The notes under the pieces were generated by a model. It was not told where the DNA came from. It made no database searches and saw only the letters and a program-made list of their open reading frames with translations. A DNA stretch of 64,000 nucleotides, taken from the NCBI GenBank assembly GCA_029717555.1, contig JAMDHS010000031.1, positions 1 to 64,000 on the forward strand, in the 5' to 3' direction. Below, piece after piece: positions 46,967 to 56,163 of this stretch (its first letter is position 1; each line of letters starts with the position of its first letter). This stretch comes from Peribolospora baueri. Its lineage: Eukaryota > Basidiomycota > Peribolosporomycetes > Peribolosporales > Peribolosporaceae. A program made the position numbers and the translations under genes.

Positions 46967-48052
46967 CTAGGACCATGGCACCTTGTCCCATATAGACATT
47001 CCGGTAACATTTCCACGCCATCTCGTTTTCACTTCGGTCGTGCCGAAACAGAGACCACTTTGCCGCCGCCATGCGCTCGCCCGTCTCCGCTGTGGCTGCT
47101 CCTCATAGGGAAATGACGATGGGATCAAGTCCTGATGGAAAGGAGATCGTCGGCTGAATGGACTTTGGGTCGCGGAGAGAAAGCGAATATGACCTACCTC
47201 GCCTCCGTCGTCAGCGTCTCTGCTGGTCACCGCCGCGTCTGTTCCTCTTCGCTGGCAGATGGTCGGCCTTCCTTCTGTCGCCTGGCGCCCATCCTCCCTC
47301 TGCCCCGGACCATCGATATGCTTGCGAGAACGGCGAGACCTTCGGCACGGATTCTGGACGTTAAACGGTGGAAGCGGGTCGCTAAAGGCTTCCAGAGAGG
47401 CCGAGACCAGACCGCCAGCGAGTGTATGCTGTTTTGGAGGAGTCCCCGGGGGCGACGTAGAGCCGAGCGGACGATCTGTGTCGTCCGCCTCGACCTGCAG
47501 CGCCGGGAGAGCCGTCGCCGCTGAGGACAAGACGACGCCGTTGGAGGGAGACGACGGCGATCCACGTCGACTTGGGAAAGGAGACGCAGAACGACATCGG
47601 AGAGCGGTATCAGCCACAACGACCCCGCCGTCCACCCTCCGCCTCTTCGCCGTCCTCCGCGCCCATGCTCGACACCGCGCTTCCTCCTCCGTGCTCGGCA
47701 ATGACTCGGTCCCGCTCGAGCTCTTTTCCTCCTCCTCCTCCTCCTCCTCCTCCTCCTCCTCCTCCTCGGCCGCTCCGGCAAGCCAGCCCTGCCCAACTCG
47801 ACCACCTTCGCGCACGCAGACAAGCACAAGGTCGATACCCGGCCCACCGGCTGATGTAGAAGCGCTCGCACGGCAGTTGCGCAAATGAGACTCGAGGGCG
47901 CGAACGCGCGCCGAGAAGTCCATGCCGTCGACACCAGCACTTGCCACATTGTCGGAGTTCGGATAAAACAGGCGGCGGATGGGTGGTGTGGACGGCGCAA
48001 GGATAAGAGAGAGCTCCTTGCCATCCTTCCTTGACCCCTGCCGTGGAAGCAT
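46967..48052 (-). CDS. Doubtful 361-residue ORF with poly-Glu run
   Basis: One open frame from ATG 48052. It begins MLPRQGSRKDGKELSLILAP and has a helix-like stretch, GMDFSARVRALESHLRNC, then a run of about fourteen Glu encoded by a CTC/GAG repeat, then RRTAKRRRVDGG (possible nuclear signal) and a Ser/Pro-rich remainder. No family is recognised. The poly-Glu run comes from a trinucleotide repeat that also gives poly-Ser on the opposite strand, where a 209-codon frame is open as well, so the coding strand is not certain. Part of this frame could be intron. Confidence 0.3.
   Translation of the reverse strand: MLPRQGSRKDGKELSLILAPSTPPIRRLFYPNSDNVASAGVDGMDFSARVRALESHLRNCRASASTSAGGPGIDLVLVCVREGGRVGQGWLAGAAEEEEEEEEEEEEEEKSSSGTESLPSTEEEARCRAWARRTAKRRRVDGGVVVADTALRCRSASPFPSRRGSPSSPSNGVVLSSAATALPALQVEADDTDRPLGSTSPPGTPPKQHTLAGGLVSASLEAFSDPLPPFNVQNPCRRSRRSRKHIDGPGQREDGRQATEGRPTICQRRGTDAAVTSRDADDGGEVGHIRFLSATQSPFSRRSPFHQDLIPSSFPYEEQPQRRRASAWRRQSGLCFGTTEVKTRWRGNVTGMSIWDKVPWS
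47726..47768. repeat. CTC trinucleotide repeat
   Basis: About fourteen perfect copies of cct/ctc. It reads as poly-Glu on the minus strand and poly-Ser on the plus strand. Confidence 0.9.
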
Positions 48053-48790
48053 CGGGGTCGAATGACGTACTGCGAACGGTCCGGCATCGCAATAAGGCAA
48101 GGCTGGAAATTGTGGATGACGGCGTGGACGATAACGGGCGAGCTGCGGAGGAGAAACGCACCCTCCGACTGTCCCAGATCACCGCTGCGCCATCTCCGCC
48201 CCGGGTTCACCATCGCACAGGCCGCACCGGCAGCTCGTCCCTCCTGTCTCTGTCGAATCCAATCTCGAGTCTGACGCACAGCCAGGCAACCAGTGTCAAG
48301 TCCGACAGCCAAGCGGCTAGCGTCCGTTTTGACAGCCAATTTGACGCCGCACAAGCCGTAACTGACCTGAGCGGCTTCTTCGTGCAGCAAGGGTTGTGGA
48401 GGTGACCGGAAATGGAATCGCTCGTCGTTTGGCCTCCAGCTCTCCCATCGAGCTACCGGCCCCAAGTTCGTCTCTGCAGTACGCCGATGCGCTAGCTCGG
48501 ATTCATTCAGGTCATGTGTGTATGGATATATTTGGCCACTAGAGTGCAGGCCTAGGTGCGCAGAGGACAGCATGGAGGACCTGGGAGGAGACGCTGAGGA
48601 CCGTCCTTCACTTCCAAGAAGTGTGGCACGCGTCTACACGAATGGTTATGTGTACCGACGACACCGATGGTGAATTGCATGCAGATGGTAGCGACGTAGT
48701 GACTGGCTGTTCCCTCCGTCCCTTTTCTTTCGTATTGTCGTCGACGTCGCGCTCGTCTGTACGGCACGTCATGAGGAAGGGAGGGCCTGC
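48053..48790. other. Intergenic stretch left of the MITE
   Basis: No supported gene. The minus-strand frame across 48100-48573 may contain a leader of the poly-Glu ORF but shows no recognisable block. Confidence 0.4.
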
Positions 48791-48792
48791 TA

Positions 48793-49421
48793 CAGTCAAC
48801 CCTGTCTATAAGCATAAGAGTTGTGTAGCCCGAGTGCTATGCAATATGCGGGAGGTTGACTACCCAGAGGGGTCTATGCATATTTGCCGCAGTCGTTACA
48901 GTCGATAGCGTCCATCAAGACATGAATTCCAAGCTTTACTATAGAGTATGTACACGTCATAACACAACCATGTTCAAGAAGAAGCGGGTGCAGAAAAGAA
49001 CTATCGAAGATCGGTTTGTTTACGCTGCTCGTTGACATGTTCTTTGAAAGAGATGGTGAAACGCGGACAAGCACCCACGTGTAGTAATGTTAGAACTGAC
49101 GTGCATGGACGGAAGTGTATGTTACTGGTTCGTTGTTGTTAATGAGAGCATACAAAGAGGAAAACCGCAGTAACGCCGTTTGCCTACACAGTCATGTCCG
49201 CTTTCAGCCGCGTAACCAAGGTGCACGTGACCCTCAACCCTAACTATGCATGCCGAGGGCGCATAACTGGTAAGGATGTCAGTGCTATGCAATATGCGGG
49301 TATGCCAGCTTGCATATAGACCGGTATTTTGGCTGGGAGCAGTCAATTTTTGGCTGGGGACAAGCGGGAAAAGGAGATCGCTATACACATGGACCCATAT
49401 GCTGACAGACATGGTTGACTG
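48793..49421. mobile_element. pogo/Fot1-like MITE (non-autonomous DNA transposon)
   Basis: A 629-bp segment flanked on both sides by the dinucleotide TA (48791-48792 and 49422-49423), the target site copied by Tc1/mariner/pogo elements. The ends are inverted repeats. The left end reads CAGTCAACCCTGTCT and the right end, read inward, CAGTCAACCATGTCT; similarity continues to about 28 bp (both contain AGCATA). The TIR starts with CAGT, as in pogo and Tigger elements. A 20-bp sequence, agtgctatgcaatatgcggg, occurs twice in direct orientation at 48833-48852 and 49281-49300. The interior is richer in AT than its surroundings and has no transposase-sized frame (longest about 95 codons, no DDE motif seen), so it must be moved by a transposase made elsewhere. 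Confidence 0.7.
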
Positions 49422-49423
49422 TA

Positions 49424-50475
49424 CCTCGCTCTCTCTGCCTTGAGGCTCTGCTCCATCGACCGTGGGACGTTGAGCGAGCGGAAAAAAAGGACGCCCTGGC
49501 GCGGCCCACTAGTGTTTTGGAATTTGAGCCGGCGGCACTCGCTTCGCTTCTGCTGCGGGCCCTTCCCATTGTTGCGTCTCTTTATAGTCCCTCTAGGCTG
49601 TTCACGGCCTGTATATACGGACTTGCTAAGCGGATTAATCCATCCATCCATCCATCCAACATGGAGCACGAAGACGAGGATCGCTTCTTTCGGGAGCGTG
49701 TCGACACGCGCAGCAGCAAGGCGAGAGTATCTCGGCCCCTGTCCAGTCGGACGTCTGAATATCCGCTCAGGGGGCGAAGATCGGCCTCAAAACGCCGCCC
49801 CGGCATCAATCACGCCAGCATTTTAGTATTTGGTCGGGACAACGATCCAAGGTAAAACACAAAGTGTAGAAAACGCCGTGCAAGGTCGGCAAGCGAGCGC
49901 GGATGCCGGCCTATGAGCTAGCGTGGACGCCGGCCTATGTGCATGCGCCGCCATTCCCGCCGTTCGCTCCGTTTTGTGGCGACGTCAAGATCCGATGGAT
50001 CGGGTCAGGCACGCCGGTGGGGACGAGATGCGCGCCCACCCGCTGGCCCGCCCGCTCCCCGTCGTCCATCTCCACGACGCCGACGCCAGCGTTTTTTTTT
50101 TCGGGACGAACGTAGAGGCTCGTTGGAAAGGCCAGAACTTTTGCGCCCTTCGGTCTCGCCGGCTCTTTTTTGGGACGCACCGGCATGGAACTGGAATGGA
50201 CCAAGACACGTCGTCGTCCCCAACGCTACGCAAGCCGTCCCGCCGTCGCCCGCGGGCATAAAGGGAGGACCTCAGACAGCTTCAACGTCCTCTTTGATCT
50301 TCATCCCATACCGTTCCTTTCACCTTCTCCCGAGCCGGGCTCGTTTCTTGTTGTGGCCTTTTTGCTTTTTCGACTGCAGCCGGACTGCTTCACCACTTCT
50401 TTTTTTTTTTTTTTTTTTATCTTGGGACCTTCTCTACCGCGCCCTTAATCTCAGTCACACTCCCTTCTGTTGACC
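49424..50475. other. Upstream region of the secreted repeat-protein gene
   Basis: It holds the CATC microsatellite, several short frames without features, and a promoter-like end: a GGGCATAAAGGG patch at 50257-50268 about 210 bp before the ATG, then a pyrimidine-rich leader with T19 at 50400-50418. Confidence 0.45.
49640..49659. repeat. CATC tetranucleotide microsatellite
   Basis: Five copies of catc/ccat. Confidence 0.8.
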
Positions 50476-51360
50476 ATGGTCACCTTCAGGAAGGTCGCGT
50501 TCGCCATCGCGGCCGCGGCCGTCGCTCTTGTTGCCCTCCCTCAGGGCCCTGCCAACGCCCTCACCATCCCGGCTAACGTTCGGTTTGAGCGTGCCCTTGC
50601 TCAGAATGACGTCGTCGGCGTTCGCGCCGTCGCCGAGATGGACAATCTCCCCGAATACGTGCCTCGCTTCGTTGAGGTGAGTAAGGCGGCTCGCTCGTCA
50701 TTCAGACCGTCCGTCGGTCGCGTCTTACGGCTGGGGCTCATTCGTCGGACATCTCCGCATTCTGCACGCTGCTTCCACCAGACTGTCGATGGAATGGAGA
50801 AGAGAACGTACCCAACGCCTCCGAAGGTGGACGGTCTGGTCGAGGAGAAGCGGTGGCTCCACGTGAACACCTCCGACCACGGCGGCGAGCACGGCGATAG
50901 GCCCCCCCCTGCTCCTATCCGCGAGACGTTCCCTCACCGTCCCTTCCGTCGCGCCCTTGGCGAGGTGGACGGTCTGGTCGAGGAGAAGCGGTGGCTCCAC
51001 GTAAACACCTCCGACCACGGCGGCGAGCACGGCGATAGGCCCCCCCCTGCTCCTATCCGCGAGACGTTCCCTCACCGTCCCTTCCGTCGCGCCCTTGGCG
51101 AGGTGGACGGTCTGGTCGAGGAGAAGCGGTGGCTCCACGTAAACAACATCACCGGCCACGGGGCGGGTCACGGCGATGTGGCCCCCGCTTCTGTGACTCG
51201 CGTTCATGCGTTCGGTGCTAACGCGAGGGAGATCTCTGGTGACCGTCCCTTCGGTGAGTTAGTCGACTCGCTTGTTAATGGAGTCGTCGGTCGCGTCTTA
51301 CGACTGGAGCTCACATTCATCGTGCATCTGCGTCCACAAAACACCCCATCAGACTCTTGA
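50476..51360 (+). CDS. Secreted repeat precursor with Kex2-type dibasic sites (KEP-like)
   Basis: Exon 1 (50476-50676) begins MVTFRKVAFAIAAAAVALVA, a strong signal peptide. Intron 1 (50677-50781) is GTGAGT...CACCAG. Exon 2 encodes TVDGMEKRTYPTPPK, then tandem units of 46 residues: VDGLVEEKR, WLHVNTSDHGGEHGDR, PPPAPIRETFPHRPF, RRALGE. Two units are almost identical and a third is diverged. Each unit has KR before a Trp and, in the first two, an internal RR, so Kex2-type cleavage would free His/Pro-rich peptides of about 31 residues starting WLHVN. A second intron (51254-51352) leads to DS and TGA at 51358. Splicing gives about 226 residues. The design matches fungal Kex2-processed repeat proteins, which include pheromone, repellent and cyclic-peptide precursors, but the core sequence is not one I know. 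No tailoring enzymes lie next to it. Confidence 0.75.
   Translation: MVTFRKVAFAIAAAAVALVALPQGPANALTIPANVRFERALAQNDVVGVRAVAEMDNLPEYVPRFVEVSKAARSSFRPSVGRVLRLGLIRRTSPHSARCFHQTVDGMEKRTYPTPPKVDGLVEEKRWLHVNTSDHGGEHGDRPPPAPIRETFPHRPFRRALGEVDGLVEEKRWLHVNTSDHGGEHGDRPPPAPIRETFPHRPFRRALGEVDGLVEEKRWLHVNNITGHGAGHGDVAPASVTRVHAFGANAREISGDRPFGELVDSLVNGVVGRVLRLELTFIVHLRPQNTPSDS
50827..51252 (+). repeat. Coding tandem repeat, 138-bp unit, three copies
   Basis: Copies lie at 50827-50964, 50965-51102 and 51103-51252. The first two appear to differ at a single synonymous base (gtg to gta in the HVN codon). The third matches for the first 45 bp or so, then diverges and is longer. Such near-identity suggests recent duplication or unequal crossing-over. 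Confidence 0.9.
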
Positions 51361-51490
51361 AGAACGGCGTTGGGTTCCGATGCTTTCCCCGATCAATGAG
51401 ACCGCAGAGGACGGAACGAACCCCGCCAAGTTCGTGCCGGGACAGGAACAGGGATCGTCACGGGCGGAGGCCAGGGTCCCCTACAGGTGA
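51353..51490 (+). other. Orphan exon-like remnant of the repeat-protein gene
   Basis: Directly after the second acceptor, the frame that starts ACT reads TLEERRWVPMLSPINETAED and continues 25 more codons to TGA at 51488-51490. TLEERRW closely resembles the VEEKRW repeat start, with RR in place of KR. The preferred phase-1 donor does not enter this frame (it gives DS-stop), so this is either an alternative exon reached from a different donor or a former exon now out of frame. Confidence 0.45.
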
Positions 51491-51530
51491 TTCGCCGGAC
51501 GGGACCACGGCGAGTGTGGGCGGAAGACGT

Positions 51531-51600
51531 TAATGAGTCTCGATTAAAAATAATCTAAAACTTCGATTGCTATAATATTAATTTTCGCAATCGCTCATTA
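51531..51600. repeat. AT-rich island with nested inverted repeats
   Basis: In GC-rich surroundings this 70-bp block is mostly A and T. The outer arms are TAATGAG (51531-51537) and CTCATTA (51594-51600). The inner arms are CGATTGC (51564-51570) and GCAATCG (51587-51593). A small hairpin, GATTA-AAAA-TAATC, lies between. It could be a terminator or poly(A) region of the gene upstream, or a replication or protein-binding site. Confidence 0.55.
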
Positions 51601-52580
51601 TAACGCGAGGACGGTCGGAAATCTAATTAAGGAGATGTAGGTGGGAAGAAAGTGGACGACGTTGTCCACGGGCGGCGTTTTTAGGCAGGACAAGCCCGCA
51701 CTAGCCGCGGTCGGCCGCTGTCATGACGGTGATCTACCGAGATGACGGAGCCTAGGGCCCTCAGATGCCGCTTCATGTCCCCATTTGAAATATGGATTCC
51801 TCTAGACAGAGCCAATGCACGCAACGGGGCAGGCGAGTCAATGTGAGCCAAGGCTCACAGTGATCGTGTCTCGAATCGGCCAGGTCAATCTTTGTCAGTC
51901 TGTCTAGTCTATGTTGGCAGCCAGGCGTGGGGCGTGGGCGTGTTCCGTCGTGTTGGAGAGGACACGAGCAGGGCTGAACTTGATAGCTCAGCCCAGTTCA
52001 CAACGAGCCTGGCTCGAGCAAACGAACGACGAAAGCCGATTGCGATGGTGGGTATTGGCGCCGTAATGCAACCTCATCGCCGAGAACGATGGATAATGGA
52101 TCGGAAGGAAGGAGGACGTTGAAAGGCGTTCAGCCGGTGACACGGAGGCCGAAACTCAAGCTGGCCGGACCGCGATGCGGACGGGTCGGAGACGTCTCGG
52201 TACATGAGCGCCCATGCAAATGTGGGCCTTGTGCACGTCCCAGCGTTTGCTTCCCTTGTCCGTCAACCTCGCACGGCGCAAAGAGGACGAAGGACGGCCG
52301 ACGGTGTCTCTTCTTCTTCTTCGCCCGTCGGCCGTCGCGTTCGCGTCGTCGTCGTGCCCGCAAGATAACCTTGGCAGCTGCGGCAAGCCTCCTCAGATCG
52401 CTGATCGCGCTCCCCCCTCGTCGGCGTGTGCACTCCATTGTCGACCGACGGGGAGGACGACATACCCTACACGTTCTTTCCCTTCTTATTAGCGAGGTCA
52501 ACCCCCCTTAGGCGGATTGCTTTTTTACCATCTCATCCGCCGTACGACCCCTTCGATCTGCACCTTTCCGTCGAGCAACC
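51601..52580. other. Intergenic region before the RanBD gene
   Basis: No supported gene. Frames here are short and overlapping. The last 100 bp are a pyrimidine-rich leader. Confidence 0.45.
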
Positions 52581-54966
52581 ATGGTACCGGAGACGCCGGC
52601 CGACGACGTGGGGCGACCATCCGGCGACCTGGACGGCAAGCCGAGATCGTCGGTGGACGATAACGGTGGGCATTCTCTTGTCCCACTCCCGTCATGCGCA
52701 TTCCTTTTTTTTCTGTCTCCACGGGCATGCGTGCGGAGGTCGATCGGTTCGGGCGATCTTTTTTGCAAGTCTGACCGCACCTTTTTGCTCTCTTCTTTTT
52801 ATTTTTATTTTTTTCCCTTCGGCGATCGCCAGACGATGTCAACTCACGGAAGAGAGAGCGGGAGGGATCGGTAGAGGTGACGACGCCGAGGGTCAGTCGA
52901 CTGCTGGACGGCCGACGTGAGAAACTGAGATGAGGATGCCTGCTGACCTTTCGTCTCCGTCCCCAACGCGACCGTCAGGGCGGCATCACGGACGAGGCCA
53001 AGGCAATGGGCTTGCCTGCGAAGAAGAACCGCCGAGCGATGAGCTCTTCGGAAGCGCAGCCGGTCGCTCCTACTCCTTCGCGACCGTCAGGAGCTGCCGA
53101 GACGGCGATTCGGATTGCTCCGGTAGAGGAGGAGGAAGAGACGGGGGCCAAGGACGACGAGGAGGGGAGCGACGAGGGCGCGGAGAAAGCAGAGCAGGAC
53201 GCTGGGAGGCAAGCGAACGAACAGTTGTCTGAGGAGCCTTCCGAGAAGAGCGACGCCGATGGCGAGGCTCCCGCCAATGAGACGGCCAAGGTCCAGCAGA
53301 TCCGTGAAAAGGTGCAGGAGATGGGATGGGAGGAGGGAAAGGAAGCGGAGAAGAGAGCGGCCGAGGAGGAACCGGCAGAGACTGGGTCTAAGAAGCCCAA
53401 GAGCACTGCGGTGGGTATTGTTTCCCGCCTGTTTCGTATCTGACGTCTGACCCGGAGTCCCGTTCGCTTCTATGCTCTTTCCAGAAATCTTTCGCCGATT
53501 ATGCATCAATGCCCTCTCCCCTCCTTTCCGCTGCCCCAGCCAAGTCCTCCGCTTCGGAAACCTCGTCCACGTCGACCAAGTCATCCTCGCTCGGGTTTGC
53601 CGCCTTTGCAAACGTACAATCTCCTTTCCTCGCCGCCGCTGCCAGGAACGCGGGCAGCAAATCTTCGTCGGACCAAGCCGTCCCGATTGGGGATAAGGCG
53701 GAGGACAAGACCAAGAACTCTCCAACATCACCTCCGTCATCAAACACGCAAACCCCCTCGTCCACCTCTTCCCTTCTCCCACCTCACCCCACCCCCGCCC
53801 TCGGTACCTCACCCGGAAGCTCCGCATTCCGACCTGCCCTCGGCACCACGATGGCGCCCATAACCGGCGGCTTTGCAGCTTTTGCCGGCGCTTCGCCCTT
53901 GTTGAAAGCGACAGCGGGTGCGCGGAGTTCTAGTCCGTTCGCTGCTGCAGCTCCAAAGACGGCGGAGGAAAAGGAGAAAGAGGGAGAGAGGTCAGAGGAG
54001 CTTCAGACGGAGGAAGAAGACGAGAAGAGGAAGTTCCGGGAGAAGCTCGTGGAAAGAGAGCGTGCGTGCTTTCAGTCGGAAGTGTTCTCGAGAACGCGCA
54101 GACGATCTGTCACCGGTGAGCTGACCATTTTCTTCGTCTCTTTTCGCTCATCTTCTCGCCCGGGCCAGTCGTCACTGGCGAGGAGTCAGAGATGGTGGTG
54201 GAATCGTTGCGGGCCAAGCTATACATCATGGGTGAAGGACAGGCTTGGAAGGAGCGCGGAACGGGCACCGTGAGGCTGAACGTCCAGAGGGATGGCTCGA
54301 GGCGGGCAAGACTAGGTGAGCGAGCGAGATCTGTGCAACACGGCGTCCGGAGGGAAAGTCACTGGTTCGCTTCTGACGTTCTCTCATATCCTCTTGGCGA
54401 GTAGTGATGCGCTCCGACGGCGTCTTACGTGTCATCCTCAATGCTCCCCTCTTTGCGGGCATGTCGTGCGAGCTGGTGCAGGAACGGTACGTTCGCATCA
54501 TCTCCATTGAAGAGGGACAGCTTGTCCACTTTGCTATCAAGGTGAGCCATCGTCGGGCCTCCGCATCCTTGCTCCAATGCGGTTCTGATTCTCCGCTGAA
54601 TCTTTTTCTTCCGTTTCCCAGGCCTTCAACGCTCAGTCTGCGACGGCTCTGTACGATGCTATCCAGGATTACATCCCGCTCGAATCTGCCTCCAAGACTC
54701 CGACACCCGCGCCGACGTCTCCGCCGGGCGCCGGGGGGAATGGCAGCGAGGAGAGGGATGGGCAGGACGTGGAGAAGGGGGGAGAGAAAAAGGACCACAA
54801 GAATGTGAAGGCGGGCAAGGACAAAGGGGATGACGAGAGGCTGAAGAAGGAGATCCAAACGGATGGGGATGAGGAAGACGCAGAGGAGGGCGAGCAAGAC
54901 GGAGAGAATGATGTGGACGAGGGCGAGCAAGACAGAGAGAAGGATGTGGACGAGGGCGAGGACTGA
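52581..54966 (+). CDS. Ran-binding-domain nuclear protein (Yrb2/Nup2-like)
   Basis: Multi-exon. ATG 52581 gives MVPETPADDVG.... The third exon region has NSRKREREGSVEVTTPR and LPAKKNRRAMSSSEAQ, a basic N-terminal layout common to fungal Yrb2/Hba1-type proteins, then an acidic region, VQQIREKVQEMGWEEG, and two GFAAFA motifs (SLGFAAFANVQSPF, GGFAAFAGASPLL), which are degenerate FG-type contacts. The C-terminal RanBP1-type domain reads VTVVTGEESEMVVESLRAKL, WKERGTGTVRLNVQRD, ARLVMRSDGVLRVILNAPLF, GQLVHFAIKAFNAQSATAL. A highly acidic tail with two EDVDEGE-like repeats follows, and the stop is at 54966. Such proteins bind Ran-GTP and help Crm1 export or nuclear pore function. All placed junctions keep the frame. 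Yrb2 versus Nup2 cannot be settled from this. Confidence 0.85.
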
Positions 54967-55179
54967 ACGATCCATCGGAGACGGAGCATTATCTACCGGG
55001 CGTTGATCTCTTGCACCGTTTCCGCAATGCTCCTTGGTCCGATCGCACTTGTCTTTGCTTGTGCGCCGTCGCCGCTGTTTCACATGATGTCGCCAGGATG
55101 TGAAATATACTCGCATTTTCCTTTTATCGCCTACGAGCAGACATGCGGGTGGACGCATGCTCTCTCGGTTTTTTCTCCG
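54967..55179. other. Short convergent spacer
   Basis: It is 213 bp between the ends of the RanBD gene (plus) and the methyltransferase gene (minus). Nothing else is visible. Confidence 0.6.
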
Positions 55180-56163
55180 TCAGACCTTCTTCGCCCAGGC
55201 CACGTTGGCTACCATCCCAAACCGGGGAGGGCTCCCTCCGAATTTTTCCTTAGTAGCTTGAGCCTGAGCCTGCTTGAAGGCGCCCATCTCGGCCTCTCTG
55301 AGCCCGACGAGGACGGCGTCGGTGGCGGGATTGGTGGAGAGCATTTTGTACATCTCCTCGGCGCTCTTCTTCGGAGGCATGAACGTCGCTTGCACCGCTT
55401 TGCCTTGGACGTCTCCGAGCCCTGCAGCGGATAGGGTGGCCTTGACATGCTCGAGCTTGGTCCAGGGACCAAGGAAGGGAGCGTCATAAACGGAGGGCGC
55501 CGTCTCTCCGGTACCGCGGAGGGAGAAGATGGATGCCTTGGCTTCGTCGATCAGATCATACATGTCCTGGGACTGCCAGGTCGAGAGGAGCGCTACGCCA
55601 CCTAGTTTGAGGACCCGGCGGAACTCGTTCATGGCCGCACCGATGTCTGGGATGAGCATGGGCCCGAAAAGGAGGAGGGCAAAGGAGACCGATTCAGAGG
55701 GCAGGTTGAGGTGCTTGACGACGGGACGCGGATGTAAGCAGAGCGTGTCAGTAGATGACTACTGCCCAGTCGATTCCAGTCCAATCCGATAGCTCACCTG
55801 GACATCCTGTACCTCTGCTCTGTACTTCCCTCCAAGCTCCCCTTTGTCGACAAGCATCTTGTTGACCTCGTCCACCATCCCCTGCGCAAAGTCGACCGCC
55901 ACCACATCGAGTTTGTTCCCCAGCTCGGCCTTCTCCCCATCCGGGCCATACCGATCGATGAGCAAGCCCAGCTCTGTACCTGTTCCACATGCTGCATCCA
56001 GCAGGACGACCTTGTCTCCATCGGGACACGCTTGGAGGGCATGGTCGAGCATAGGAAAGAGGATAACCGGCAAGAAAGCATCGAAGATGCCAAGCGTCAT
56101 TTGAGACGGGTAGTACGCCGCGTGCTCGCTCCATGCCGAGGGCGAGAAGATCTGTCCCGACAT
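55180..56163 (-). CDS. Class I SAM-dependent methyltransferase
   Basis: Two exons: 56163-55798 and 55713-55180. The intron of 84 nt is GTGAGC...TCAAG. The product is about 299 residues. It starts MSGQIFSPSAWSEHAAYYPS. Motif I is VVLLDAACGTGTELGLLID (SAM-binding glycine loop). The acidic strand-2 region is DVVAVDFAQGMVDEVN. Motif IV/post-I is FALLLFGPMLIPDIGAAMNE. The line FRRVLKLGGVALLSTWQ is the typical 'RVLKPGG' segment of the UbiE/Methyltransf_11-25 type. No signal peptide, so cytosolic. Substrate unknown; the family includes enzymes acting on quinones, sterols and small acids. No partner gene nearby hints at the substrate. Confidence 0.85.

Noticed and set aside
47259-47888. 209-codon plus frame with poly-Ser
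   Set aside because: The poly-Ser comes from the CTC repeat. It is antisense to the 361-codon frame, and neither is secure.
48793-49421. Possibility that the inverted-end element is a retroelement or LTR remnant
   Set aside because: The ends are inverted rather than direct, are flanked by TA, and no reverse transcriptase or gag-like frame is present. A DNA-transposon MITE fits better.
50470-51360. Reading the secreted repeat protein as one unspliced 296-codon ORF
   Set aside because: Both intervals inside it have strong GTGAGT donors and CAG acceptors and differ in composition from the repeats. Retention remains possible and is noted as a finding.
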